A stretch of 28,178 nucleotides of DNA from JADHZC01 sp964409505. Its GTDB lineage: Bacteria; Pseudomonadota; Alphaproteobacteria; Rickettsiales; Rickettsiaceae. Where the stretch lies: contig CAYPDK010000011.1 in assembly GCA_964409505.1 (NCBI GenBank), positions 1 through 28,178 of the forward strand, read 5' to 3'. The position numbers and the translations under genes were made by a program. Every line of letters starts with the position of its first letter. The stretch's first letter is position 1. Shown one piece after another: positions 1 to 7,633 of this stretch. The notes below the pieces were generated by a model, which was not told the DNA's origin, did no database searches, and saw only the letters and a program-made list of their open reading frames with translations.

Positions 1-734
1 TCATCACTTACTATAGTATCAGCATTAGATGATGATATTGAATGATTTTGAACACCTCCTTTGGTTTGTTTTATCCATTCATTACCTGTAATATCAATAT
101 CCATTGTAGTATCCCCTGTGCTAGTATTTCTTTCGGAGGAAGCTTTTTTTGAGTCATACCATTGCAATAACTCTTCTTGTTGAGACTGATTCTTTTTTGG
201 ATCTTGAGAAAAAGCTGTTAGTTTTTTTACCTTTAAAAAATAAAGCTTCATGTAACTATCTACAATATCTTTCATATTTTCATATGAAGGCACCCATGTA
301 GAGGATACTTTTCCTCTTTTATTAAGAGTTAAGTTTAAGATATTTTGATTAGGAGATAATTGTGCTTCAGACAATATATCATAAACATTAAAATTTTTTA
401 TATCAGAGCTAGTATCATTTTTTGCTATATTTTTAAGAATTTTACTGTTTTCTTTTTTCAAAAAAAATGCTTTATTTTTAAGCAAATCAGAAACAATTTT
501 AATAAAAGAGTAAATAATAAAAACATTTATCAAAATTTTAGACTCAGAAGCTAATTTATTAGAAATAAATATCTTATTATTCTCAGCAAATTTTCTTATT
601 TTATTTTGTAATTTATTATTTTTTATAAAAAATAAATAAATTGAATGTATAGTTATATATGCTTTAAATACAAACTTTTTTACCTTGAAAAAAAAATTTT
701 TTGCACCTGTAAGAAGAGTATTGTTATAGAACAT
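1..734 (-). CDS. Hypothetical protein, 3' end cut off by the window edge
   Basis: Reading the minus strand from an ATG at 734, the frame stays open for about 244 codons to the window edge, so the C-terminus lies outside. The start is supported by a purine-rich AGAAAGG about 5 nt upstream. An in-frame ATG at 749 (adding MRKVL) is possible but has no ribosome binding site. The N-terminus is rich in Lys and Phe (MFYNNTLLTGAKNFFF), with hydrophobic stretches near residues 25-35 and 65-85 that could be membrane segments or amphipathic helices. From about residue 165 it is hydrophilic and rich in Ser, Gln and Asn. I recognise no domain. It lies downstream of the tandem-repeat gene on the same strand, about 215 nt away. 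An accessory or host-interaction role is only a guess from context. Confidence 0.6.
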   Translation of the reverse strand, partial: MFYNNTLLTGAKNFFFKVKKFVFKAYITIHSIYLFFIKNNKLQNKIRKFAENNKIFISNKLASESKILINVFIIYSFIKIVSDLLKNKAFFLKKENSKILKNIAKNDTSSDIKNFNVYDILSEAQLSPNQNILNLTLNKRGKVSSTWVPSYENMKDIVDSYMKLYFLKVKKLTAFSQDPKKNQSQQEELLQWYDSKKASSERNTSTGDTTMDIDITGNEWIKQTKGGVQNHSISSSNADTIVSD

Positions 735-747
735 AAGCACCTTTCTC

Positions 748-771
748 ATATCAAAAAAGTTTTTTTGATAT
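748..771. repeat. Perfect 11-bp inverted repeat in the leader of the left-edge gene
   Basis: ATATCAAAAAA (748-758) and TTTTTTGATAT (761-771) are perfect reverse complements separated by GT. The element sits just upstream of, and partly over, the alternative starts of the minus-strand gene ending at the left edge. It could be a protein-binding palindrome or a weak leader hairpin. It is pure AT apart from one base pair per arm, so chance is a real alternative. Confidence 0.4.
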
Positions 772-948
772 TAAAACCTTAAACCTAATAACTACATTTA
801 TATATAATTTTTAGGTCCCTTGACTAAATAAAAAAAAGAAAGTTAAAAGAAAAATGCTGAGCAACTAATTATGAGATATCCAACCAAAATTTAGAATTTG
901 AAAATATATAATATAGGTTCTATAACCTCTAACCGTCTTCAACATAAA

Positions 949-1650
949 TCATTCATTCAACTCTGAAGTAAAGGATTCATCTCCAGCAACTGTTGCTTCA
1001 TCATCACTGTAAGTATCACTAACATCATCTTTATCATAATAAAAATTATGCCCTTTTTTAGCAGAAACAAGATCAAAAAAATACTTAGCCCCTATAAAAC
1101 CTAATGAACAAGCTTTGTACCCAATTTTAACGACTGTAGATCCAACTATATAAGCTCCATAGCCAGCCAAATAGGCTCCATGTCCTATCTCATAGCTTGC
1201 TTTAGCAGCTGTAGTTCCAATCATATAAGCTCCATAGCCAGCCAAATAGGCTCCATGTCCTATCTCATAGCTTACTTTAGCAGCTGTAGTTCCAACCATA
1301 TAAGCTCCATAGCTAGCCAAATAGGCTCCGTGTCCTATCTCATAGCTTACTTTAGCAGCTGTAGTTCCAACCATATAAGCTCCATAGCCAGCCAAATAGG
1401 CTCCATGTCCTATCTCATAGCTTGCTTTAGCAGCTGTAGTTCCAACCATATAAGCTCCATAGCCAGCCAAATAGGCTCCATGTCCTATCTCATAGCTTGC
1501 TTTAGCAGCTGCAGTTCCAACTATATAAGCTCCATAAGCAACTTTTGAACACACATCACATATTTTCACAGAACCACCTTTAAGTTTACTAAAAATACTA
1601 CTTGATTGCTCATAGCTAGCCATATTATTCTGGCTATTGATTCTGTTCAT
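949..1650 (-). CDS. Tandem-repeat protein with 25-residue Gly/Ala/Tyr repeats
   Basis: A 233-residue protein of unknown function. After about 45 N-terminal residues (Ser and Lys rich, with a CDVC motif) come five near-identical 25-residue repeats of the type GAYLAGYGAYMVGTTAAK followed by ASYEIGH, then a degenerate repeat, a short KKGHNFYYDKDD stretch and an acidic tail (DTYSDDEATVAGDES). The repeats alternate small residues (G, A, S) with Tyr, with one Lys, Glu and His per unit. This suggests an amphipathic or glycine-zipper-like helix able to pack or bind membranes. I see no classical signal peptide. The ATG at 1650 has AAAAAGG about 8 nt upstream. The repeats are nearly identical in DNA, so copy number may vary between strains. 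A surface protein or effector is inferred, not shown. Confidence 0.75.
   Translation of the reverse strand: MNRINSQNNMASYEQSSSIFSKLKGGSVKICDVCSKVAYGAYIVGTAAAKASYEIGHGAYLAGYGAYMVGTTAAKASYEIGHGAYLAGYGAYMVGTTAAKVSYEIGHGAYLASYGAYMVGTTAAKVSYEIGHGAYLAGYGAYMIGTTAAKASYEIGHGAYLAGYGAYIVGSTVVKIGYKACSLGFIGAKYFFDLVSAKKGHNFYYDKDDVSDTYSDDEATVAGDESFTSELNE
1162..1536 (-). repeat. Five tandem 75-bp direct repeats inside a coding region
   Basis: Copies begin at 1162, 1237, 1312, 1387 and 1462, each exactly 75 bp and differing at only a few positions. A degenerate partial copy lies at about 1126-1161. The period is a multiple of three, so the frame survives gain or loss of units. The low divergence points to recent expansion or gene conversion. 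Confidence 0.95.
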
Positions 1651-1678
1651 ATCGATACCTTTTTAATTTTTATTTTAT

Positions 1679-1707
1679 TATTTAACAAACAAATCTAAAC
1701 CAAACAA
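1679..1707 (-). promoter_or_regulatory. Candidate sigma-70 promoter of the repeat-protein gene
   Basis: On the minus strand TTGTTT (1707-1702) and TAAATA (1684-1679) are separated by 17 nt, which would place the start site near 1672, above the AAAAAGG and ATG at 1650. The rest of the 1651-1955 gap is AT-rich with no gene that I can see. It holds three copies of CTGCCAA in a row at 1873-1893, of no evident role. Confidence 0.35.
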
Positions 1708-1955
1708 TTTTCTTAATAACGTGATTTACAGAAATAAACAATGGAGGTATGATAACATATTTTATCATGAAATACAAATACTTTATTACAAATTATTAAA
1801 TATTTTTTATATGTGTTTCTTAAAAATATATATAACTTATTAAGTAACTCATAACAAATTACGCTAAATAAACTGCCAACTGCCAACTGCCAAAATTTAA
1901 GGTCTCTAAGGCTCTATCCTAAAGCTTCATTAAAATAATTTTATCTAAAAATGTT

Positions 1956-2828
1956 TTAAAGATTGCATTTACAAGATTTATTAAAAATAATCTTCTGACT
2001 TATAGATAAATACTCTTTAGGGGAAATGTTTTCTGCCCTAAGATTTGTATTAATTCCCAGCTCACGCAATACAAATTCAAGATTAGACAATGTAAATAAA
2101 AAATTTAAAGATTGCTTAATAATTTTTCTTCTTTGTGCAAAAGCAATTTTCGTAACAAGAAACAAGTTATCCAATGTTTGCTGATCAAAATACTTATATC
2201 TAGCACTAAATTCTACAACGGAAGAAGTAACTTTAGGCTTAGGATAAAAGGAGTTAGCAGATACATCAAAACTCTTTTTAACAAAATATAAGACCTGACA
2301 AATCACAGATAATTTTCCATAAGCTTTAGAATTAGGTCTTGCAATAATTCTATCTACAAGCTCTTTTTGCAATAAAAACACAAGCTTAGGAATACAAAAC
2401 TTTAGTGATAAGCATTTAAATATTATCTTACTAGCTACATTATAAGGAAGATTAGAAATCACTTTGACATCGTCTATTGTATCTATAATATTTTGCAGCT
2501 CTATTTTTGTAGCATCACAATTATGTACATCTAAATTTATAAAATTCTTTTTTAGAGAATTTAAAATTTTAATCAAACTCTTATCTAGTTCTAGAACTAT
2601 AATTTTTCTAGGAGAGGCATTAATAATAAACTGGGTAAGATTTCCAATTCCAGCTCCTATTTCAATAACAGAGCTCCTGCAATCAATGTTTAGATATTGA
2701 ACAATTTTTTTACATATATTTTGGTCTATCAAAAAATTTTGACTATATTTCTTTTTGGGAAGAATAGAATGATTTTCTATTTTTTGCTTTATAGAAAGAT
2801 TACTAGAACATAGAATCTTATTATCCAT
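1956..2828 (-). CDS. rsmA: 16S rRNA adenine-1518/1519 N6-dimethyltransferase RsmA (KsgA)
   Basis: RsmA dimethylates two adjacent adenosines in the 3'-terminal hairpin of 16S rRNA using S-adenosylmethionine, a late step of 30S assembly. The 290-residue length is normal. Family motifs are in order: KKYSQNFL with D35 near residue 27 at the N-terminus, the SAM-binding VIEIGAGIGN (54-63), acidic LELD (79-82) closing the adenosine pocket, the catalytic NLPYN (126-130), and the C-terminal KPKVTSSVVEF (197-207) region. The start codon overlaps the end of lolD by 8 nt, suggesting translational coupling. It is the last gene of the proS-lolC-lolD-rsmA run. Confidence 0.97.
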   Translation of the reverse strand: MDNKILCSSNLSIKQKIENHSILPKKKYSQNFLIDQNICKKIVQYLNIDCRSSVIEIGAGIGNLTQFIINASPRKIIVLELDKSLIKILNSLKKNFINLDVHNCDATKIELQNIIDTIDDVKVISNLPYNVASKIIFKCLSLKFCIPKLVFLLQKELVDRIIARPNSKAYGKLSVICQVLYFVKKSFDVSANSFYPKPKVTSSVVEFSARYKYFDQQTLDNLFLVTKIAFAQRRKIIKQSLNFLFTLSNLEFVLRELGINTNLRAENISPKEYLSISQKIIFNKSCKCNL

Positions 2829-3498
2829 AAGAAATAAGAGTTTTATTTTCTAACTTAAAAGCCTTGTCCATTTTAGAGGCAAGTTCAAGATTATGAGTTA
2901 CAACAACCAAAGAAGAGTTTTGTTCTTTAACAACCTCAAGGAAGAAGTCTCTAATTAAAGTTGAATTTTTAGGATCTAAATTTCCTGTGGGCTCATCTGC
3001 AAGAATAATTTTAGGATTATTAATCATAGCTCTTGCTATGGCTATTCTTTGCTTTTCACCTCCTGAGAGCTCTCCTGGTAGATTTTCTATCCTATGCCCC
3101 AGACCCAGAGTTTTAAGAAAATCAATTGCCTTTTCAACTGCTAATTGTTTATGAATTCCTTGCATAATAAGTGGAACAGCAACATTTTCATAGCTATTAA
3201 ACTCTGAAAATAAAGAATGATCTTGATATATAAAACCTAAATTTTGCAATCTAATCTTAGCGTAATCATCTTGTTTTGATATTTTTTTTCCTGAAATATA
3301 AATTTCTCCACTATCAAAGTCCTCCAAGAGAGAGGCTATATTAAGCAAAGTAGATTTACCAACACCTGACTCTCCTATGATAGAGATCGTCTGTCCAGAT
3401 AGAACCTTAAAATTTAAATCCTTTAAAATTTCGATTTGAGATTCTCCTTGATAAAAATTTTTATAAATCTTTTTCAAAGCAAGAGTTTCCAAACTCAT
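2821..3498 (-). CDS. lolD: Lipoprotein-releasing ABC transporter ATP-binding protein LolD
   Basis: LolD is the ATPase that drives LolC/E to release outer-membrane lipoproteins from the inner membrane to LolA. All ABC ATPase motifs are present in 225 residues: Walker A GESGVGKST (42-50), Q-loop Q92, signature LSGGE (144-148) followed by KQRIAIARA, Walker B IILADEP (164-170), TGNLD and the switch His202. The pattern is typical of the LolD/MacB/FtsE class. It starts 30 nt after the lolC stop with a good AAAGGA ribosome binding site and overlaps rsmA by 8 nt. Adjacency to the MacB-type permease supports LolD rather than another member of the class. Confidence 0.95.
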   Translation of the reverse strand: MSLETLALKKIYKNFYQGESQIEILKDLNFKVLSGQTISIIGESGVGKSTLLNIASLLEDFDSGEIYISGKKISKQDDYAKIRLQNLGFIYQDHSLFSEFNSYENVAVPLIMQGIHKQLAVEKAIDFLKTLGLGHRIENLPGELSGGEKQRIAIARAMINNPKIILADEPTGNLDPKNSTLIRDFFLEVVKEQNSSLVVVTHNLELASKMDKAFKLENKTLISYG

Positions 3499-3528
3499 AT
3501 AATCTATCCTTTATTAAAACAACAAAAC

Positions 3529-4797
3529 TTATTCATAACGCACAGCCTCAATGGGATTTAACTTAGAGGCTCTATAAGCAGGATAGACAGTAGCAAGAAA
3601 AGAAAGAAAAATAGAGACAGAAGAAATAACCACTAAATCCTGTATTTTGACAATAGCTGGTAATTTATAAACATAATAAACAGAAGGATCAAAAATTTCA
3701 AAATCAAAGAATTTTTCTAGTATAACTTTCAAAAATTCTATATTTTGGGCTAAAAAGACTCCAAGTATATTACCCAAAGCAGTTCCAATAACACCTATCA
3801 ACATACCATTGATAAAAAAGATTAGTAAAATCTGAGAGCTAGAGGCTCCTATTTTTTTCAAAATTGCAATATCCCTACTCTTATCCTTAACAAGCATAAA
3901 TAAGGTAGCCAATATATTAAAAGATGCAACAACAATAATAATAGTTAATATAATAAACATAGTAATTTTTTCTAGCTCTATCCCCTTCAAGAAAGGTTTA
4001 TACTGCTCCCTCCAGTGAGTAAACACAACATTCTCCAGAGAAAAATTTTTTTTCAAGTCATTTACTAAAATTGTCAAGTACTGGTCTACAAGATCTGGAT
4101 TTGATATATTTAACTCAATCAAATTAAATATATTTCCCTCATCAAGAGACAGGAATTTTCCTCCGGCCTCTAGGGACATAATAGCAGTATTAGAATCATA
4201 TTCATACACACCACTAAAAAAAAGAGCCACAACTTCAAAATTCTTAGCCCTAGGAAAAGTACCAAAAACAGTAGGAAAAGACTTAGAAGAAACAATTTTA
4301 ACCTTATCACCAACACCAACACCAAGGCGCCTAGCAAGAGAACTCCCTATCATGATAGAATCAAAATGATGATAATTTTCAATACTTCCAGATACAATAT
4401 TATCATAAATAGGCTTTTTAGCAGATTTTAAGTCTGCCAAATCAATAGCCCTAATAAAAAGGCCTGAGCTTGATTTAGGTCCAACAATTAAGCCCTTATC
4501 TAAGATTGTAGGAATAATATTTTTTATAAACTTATGCTTAAAAATTTCTTCTTCAAATTTCTCAAAATTTTTAATAATAGCATTATCAGGTATTACACTA
4601 ATTTCTCCATTGATACCTATTATATTTTTAATTAATGAGATATGAAATCCATTCATAACAGAAAGTACAAGTATAAGAGCAGCAACTCCAATAATTACCC
4701 CAAGCAAGGATATAGTAGAAATAATAGACACAAATTTTTCATGTTTTTTTGCTAAAAAATATCTAGTAGCAAACATAAAACAAAATCTAACACTCAT
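3529..4797 (-). CDS. lolC: Lipoprotein-releasing system permease LolC/LolE
   Basis: Inner-membrane permease of the LolCDE complex, which extracts lipoproteins destined for the outer membrane. The 422-residue protein has the MacB/FtsX plan: one N-terminal helix (about 22-47), a large periplasmic domain (about 50-270), then three helices near 276-301, 325-350 and 385-407. The C-terminus is the typical AYRASKLNPIEAVRYE. Only one permease gene is present here, as in many alphaproteobacteria where one protein (annotated LolC, LolE or LolF) may form a homodimer. The ATG overlaps the proS stop in an ATGA arrangement. A second in-frame Met (residue 8, MFATRYFLAKK) matches the usual family start and could be the true one. 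Confidence 0.92.
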   Translation of the reverse strand: MSVRFCFMFATRYFLAKKHEKFVSIISTISLLGVIIGVAALILVLSVMNGFHISLIKNIIGINGEISVIPDNAIIKNFEKFEEEIFKHKFIKNIIPTILDKGLIVGPKSSSGLFIRAIDLADLKSAKKPIYDNIVSGSIENYHHFDSIMIGSSLARRLGVGVGDKVKIVSSKSFPTVFGTFPRAKNFEVVALFFSGVYEYDSNTAIMSLEAGGKFLSLDEGNIFNLIELNISNPDLVDQYLTILVNDLKKNFSLENVVFTHWREQYKPFLKGIELEKITMFIILTIIIVVASFNILATLFMLVKDKSRDIAILKKIGASSSQILLIFFINGMLIGVIGTALGNILGVFLAQNIEFLKVILEKFFDFEIFDPSVYYVYKLPAIVKIQDLVVISSVSIFLSFLATVYPAYRASKLNPIEAVRYE

Positions 4798-6128
4798 CTA
4801 TCAAGTACCCCTAATAAGTCAAAAAGACTATCTATAACAGATTCATATGAAAGCTTTTCTAGATGTTTCTCAGAGCTCAAACGAGTCTTAAGTTCAACCA
4901 ATTCAGATTTGGCATTATCTTTAGAAATAATAATTTGGAAAGGAATACCAATAAGATCATGTAATCTCAATTTATACCCCGGGTATTTATTCGTATCATC
5001 AAATAACACATCAACTTTTTTTTCGTGGAGTAATCGATATAAAGACTCAGACAATTTATTACAATTTTGATCTTTTATATTAAGGTTAATAATAGACACT
5101 TTAAAAGGAGCAATATCAACAGGCCATATAATGCCATCCTCATCGTGATTAGCTTCAATAATGCCAGCAACAATACGGCTAATACCAATCCCATACGATC
5201 CCATATAAAAAGGCCTTTCAGATGAAGTTTCAGTTTTAAAAAGAGCCCTCATAGGCAAGGAATACTTATCATCAAAATTAAATATCTGCCCTATTTCTAT
5301 AGATTTAGAAGAGCAAACGTCATCTATATTGGTTTTATAATTAAAAAGTTCCTTTCGAAGATCAGATTTTATGTGTACATCCTCGACTTTAGCATAAAAA
5401 GACTTATACAAATTAATATTTGATTTATCTTCTAGGGTTAGAGAATCAATATTTTTTCTATCATAAAAAATACGACTCTCTCCGTGAGAAGAGAGCATAT
5501 GAAACTCGTGACTAACATTACCCCCTATCTCAGACGAATTAGCCTCTACAGCAATTGGGGAAATACCAAGAGCATCAAATATTTTCATATAAATCTGAAA
5601 CATTAAATTATAACTCTTAATACTATCTTCCGGAGTAATATCAAAAGAATAAGCATCCTTCATAAGAAATTCTCTGGCTCTTAAAACACCAAACCGAGGC
5701 CTAATTTCATCTCTAAACTTCCACTGAATTTGGTATAAGATTCGAGGTAGTTCTTTATAAGACAAGATACCAATTTTAGCCAAATGAGTAAAGACTTCTT
5801 CATTTGTAGGCCCCAACACAAGATTATGATTATTTCTATCATAAAATTTTAGCATTTCCCTGCCATAAGAGTCATATCTACCAGACATTTTCCAAAGATC
5901 TCCATCTTGGGCATAAGGAGTGATAACTTCAAGACAAAATTCGTCCAAATAAGTTCTGATAATTTTTTCAATATTACGTATTACCTTGGTTCCAAGAGGC
6001 AACCAATTATATATACCAGATAGATGTCTACGTATCATACCACTCCGAAGCATCAAAGAATGTGATACTATTTCTGATTCTTGAGGATCTTCCTTTATAA
6101 TTGGTAAAAAATATTTTGAGAGATACAT
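4794..6128 (-). CDS. proS: Prolyl-tRNA synthetase, short alphaproteobacterial form
   Basis: Charges tRNA-Pro with proline. Class II motifs are clear: motif 1 around SGIYNWLPLGTKV, motif 2 as FGVLRAREFLMKDAYSF, and motif 3 as GSYGIGISRIV, with a C-terminal anticodon-binding domain. There is no large editing insertion, as in the short alphaproteobacterial and mitochondrial-like ProS type. I chose the ATG at 6128 because MYLSKYFLPIIKED matches the usual N-terminus, giving 444 residues. The frame extends to an ATG at 6176, adding 16 hydrophobic residues that do not look like ProS. That start would lie only 6 nt from the upstream gene and cannot be excluded. The stop overlaps the lolC start by 4 nt. 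Confidence 0.95.
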   Translation of the reverse strand: MYLSKYFLPIIKEDPQESEIVSHSLMLRSGMIRRHLSGIYNWLPLGTKVIRNIEKIIRTYLDEFCLEVITPYAQDGDLWKMSGRYDSYGREMLKFYDRNNHNLVLGPTNEEVFTHLAKIGILSYKELPRILYQIQWKFRDEIRPRFGVLRAREFLMKDAYSFDITPEDSIKSYNLMFQIYMKIFDALGISPIAVEANSSEIGGNVSHEFHMLSSHGESRIFYDRKNIDSLTLEDKSNINLYKSFYAKVEDVHIKSDLRKELFNYKTNIDDVCSSKSIEIGQIFNFDDKYSLPMRALFKTETSSERPFYMGSYGIGISRIVAGIIEANHDEDGIIWPVDIAPFKVSIINLNIKDQNCNKLSESLYRLLHEKKVDVLFDDTNKYPGYKLRLHDLIGIPFQIIISKDNAKSELVELKTRLSSEKHLEKLSYESVIDSLFDLLGVLDR

Positions 6129-6182
6129 ACAAACAAGTAAAAAGCAAAAATTAATTAGATACATAACACTTAACACAAAAAT

Positions 6183-7559
6183 TTACTTAAAAAAAGCGTA
6201 AAAACAAATATAAGTAAATAAAAAACCGCTCAACAAAATAAAAATAACCCCTCCATCATAAACAATTCTAAAAAGATTAAACATCAAATAATAAGAATAA
6301 GCTTTTTTCATATCTATACTGATATAATTAGCAACATTTCCAAAAATGCACAAAAATTTACCTAGCACAAAAGAATAAATCTGAAAAAAACAAATTTTGA
6401 GTCTGGGTAAATATCTATTTTTGACTAAAAAAATGTCTTTAATAATAAAATTTTCATTTTCAAAAAAATATTTAGAATAAAAAATAATATAAAAAAATAT
6501 GTAACAAGCCCCACCAAAGCCGATCATATAAAAATCTTGCGCAACAAAATCTGTTACCTCCCAATCTTTTATTGTAAACGCAATTCCTGAAAAAATAATA
6601 CTTAACAGCAAAAATTGATCCCTAATATAGAGCTGAAAATTTTTTTGCCTGACAACAAAAGAAAAAATTTCATAGAAGAGCCCTAAAATAAACAATACAG
6701 GAATTATTTTTATAAAATAAGCAAGATATAAATTATAAAATTGAAAAAATTCAATATCAACAACATTGTACACAATATGTGAATAGCTACTACTCAAAGC
6801 AATAAGAAAACTAGCTAAAAAAAGCATCTTATAATACAGATAATAAAATAAATTACCTCTAGTAAAAAGAAATGCTAAGTAAAACCACATCAACATAATG
6901 GCCTGAGCAAAAAGAAATTTACATAAAAAACTTCCACTATAAAAGACAGCTTTATAAAATTTACTCATATCGTGATAAATAATTTCTAACGTAGATTGAA
7001 AATATAAATTCAGAAAGGAAAAAATAAAACATAAAATAATCAAGATAATCACCAAAGACATACATAATTTAGCAATTCTAAAAAGGCTAAATTGTAGAGT
7101 CATAATTTTACTAAAAGAGAAAAAATAAAAAAAACAATAAAAAATAGAAAGACAAAACAAAGTAATAAGAAATATAACAATAGACCAAATATAGAAAATA
7201 TTTTCGTTAATAGAAAAGTCATATTGAAAGTAAAAATTTTCTGCTGTTTCTAAAAGCGGACTGATAGCAATTAAAAAAGGGGTAAAAAAGGTTATTCTAG
7301 ACAAAAATCTTTCTACAAAATTAAGTGTTCTACCTTCTGTTAAAAAAAACAACACAATACTAAAAAAGCCTAAATTATTCAGCATAAAATAATTTATACG
7401 AATAGTACTTTTGAAATACTTACTCTCTAGAAGATCTTGATAAGTAAAATAATTAAATAATTCTCCTAACAAAAAATACGCTATAGAGAAAAAAAACGAA
7501 AAAAAAGCAATCTTAAGCCAGGTTAAATCTTGCTCTTGGGTTTGCTGCTCTTTCCTCAT
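6183..7559 (-). CDS. Polytopic membrane protein, probably a diverged heme-copper-oxidase-I-like protein without heme histidines
   Basis: A 458-residue, Phe/Tyr-rich protein with about 11-12 predicted helices (roughly 16-36, 60-74, 88-103, 121-147, 164-186, 204-232, 245-258, 276-303, 316-330, 344-362, 392-408, 432-455). Two segments recall, from memory, an uncharacterised alphaproteobacterial family of cytochrome oxidase subunit I-like proteins. FYSGSFLCKFLFAQ (206-219) resembles that family's FWGGGHVLQF block, and VAQDFYMIGF (339-348) resembles its PAHYHGVIG block. In both the histidines are replaced, and only two His remain in the whole protein (H196, H261). If the relationship is real, it cannot bind heme in the usual way. 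It lies 6 nt before the longer proS frame. The function is unknown. Confidence 0.5.
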   Translation of the reverse strand: MRKEQQTQEQDLTWLKIAFFSFFFSIAYFLLGELFNYFTYQDLLESKYFKSTIRINYFMLNNLGFFSIVLFFLTEGRTLNFVERFLSRITFFTPFLIAISPLLETAENFYFQYDFSINENIFYIWSIVIFLITLFCLSIFYCFFYFFSFSKIMTLQFSLFRIAKLCMSLVIILIILCFIFSFLNLYFQSTLEIIYHDMSKFYKAVFYSGSFLCKFLFAQAIMLMWFYLAFLFTRGNLFYYLYYKMLFLASFLIALSSSYSHIVYNVVDIEFFQFYNLYLAYFIKIIPVLFILGLFYEIFSFVVRQKNFQLYIRDQFLLLSIIFSGIAFTIKDWEVTDFVAQDFYMIGFGGACYIFFYIIFYSKYFFENENFIIKDIFLVKNRYLPRLKICFFQIYSFVLGKFLCIFGNVANYISIDMKKAYSYYLMFNLFRIVYDGGVIFILLSGFLFTYICFYAFFK

Positions 7560-7633
7560 TTTATAATATCCATAAAGTCAAAAATTCAAAAGATTCTAGC
7601 AATAATACCTATAAAAATCAGAATTCTCAACAT

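Noticed and set aside
911..930. AGGTT-CTAT-AACCT hairpin downstream of the repeat gene as a terminator
   Set aside because: The stem is only 5 bp and is not followed by a clean T run on the minus strand. Too weak to call.
1162..1536. Regular repeats as a possible CRISPR array
   Set aside because: The 75-bp units are contiguous, with no unique spacers, and encode a continuous protein repeat. No cas genes are present.
1180..1548. Plus-strand open frame of 122 codons with repeats
   Set aside because: It is the antisense of the 75-bp repeat array. A repeat period divisible by three opens several frames, and there is no independent support for translation.
1873..1893. CTGCCAA repeated three times
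   Set aside because: A short isolated microrepeat in a non-coding gap with no related copies nearby. No function can be argued.
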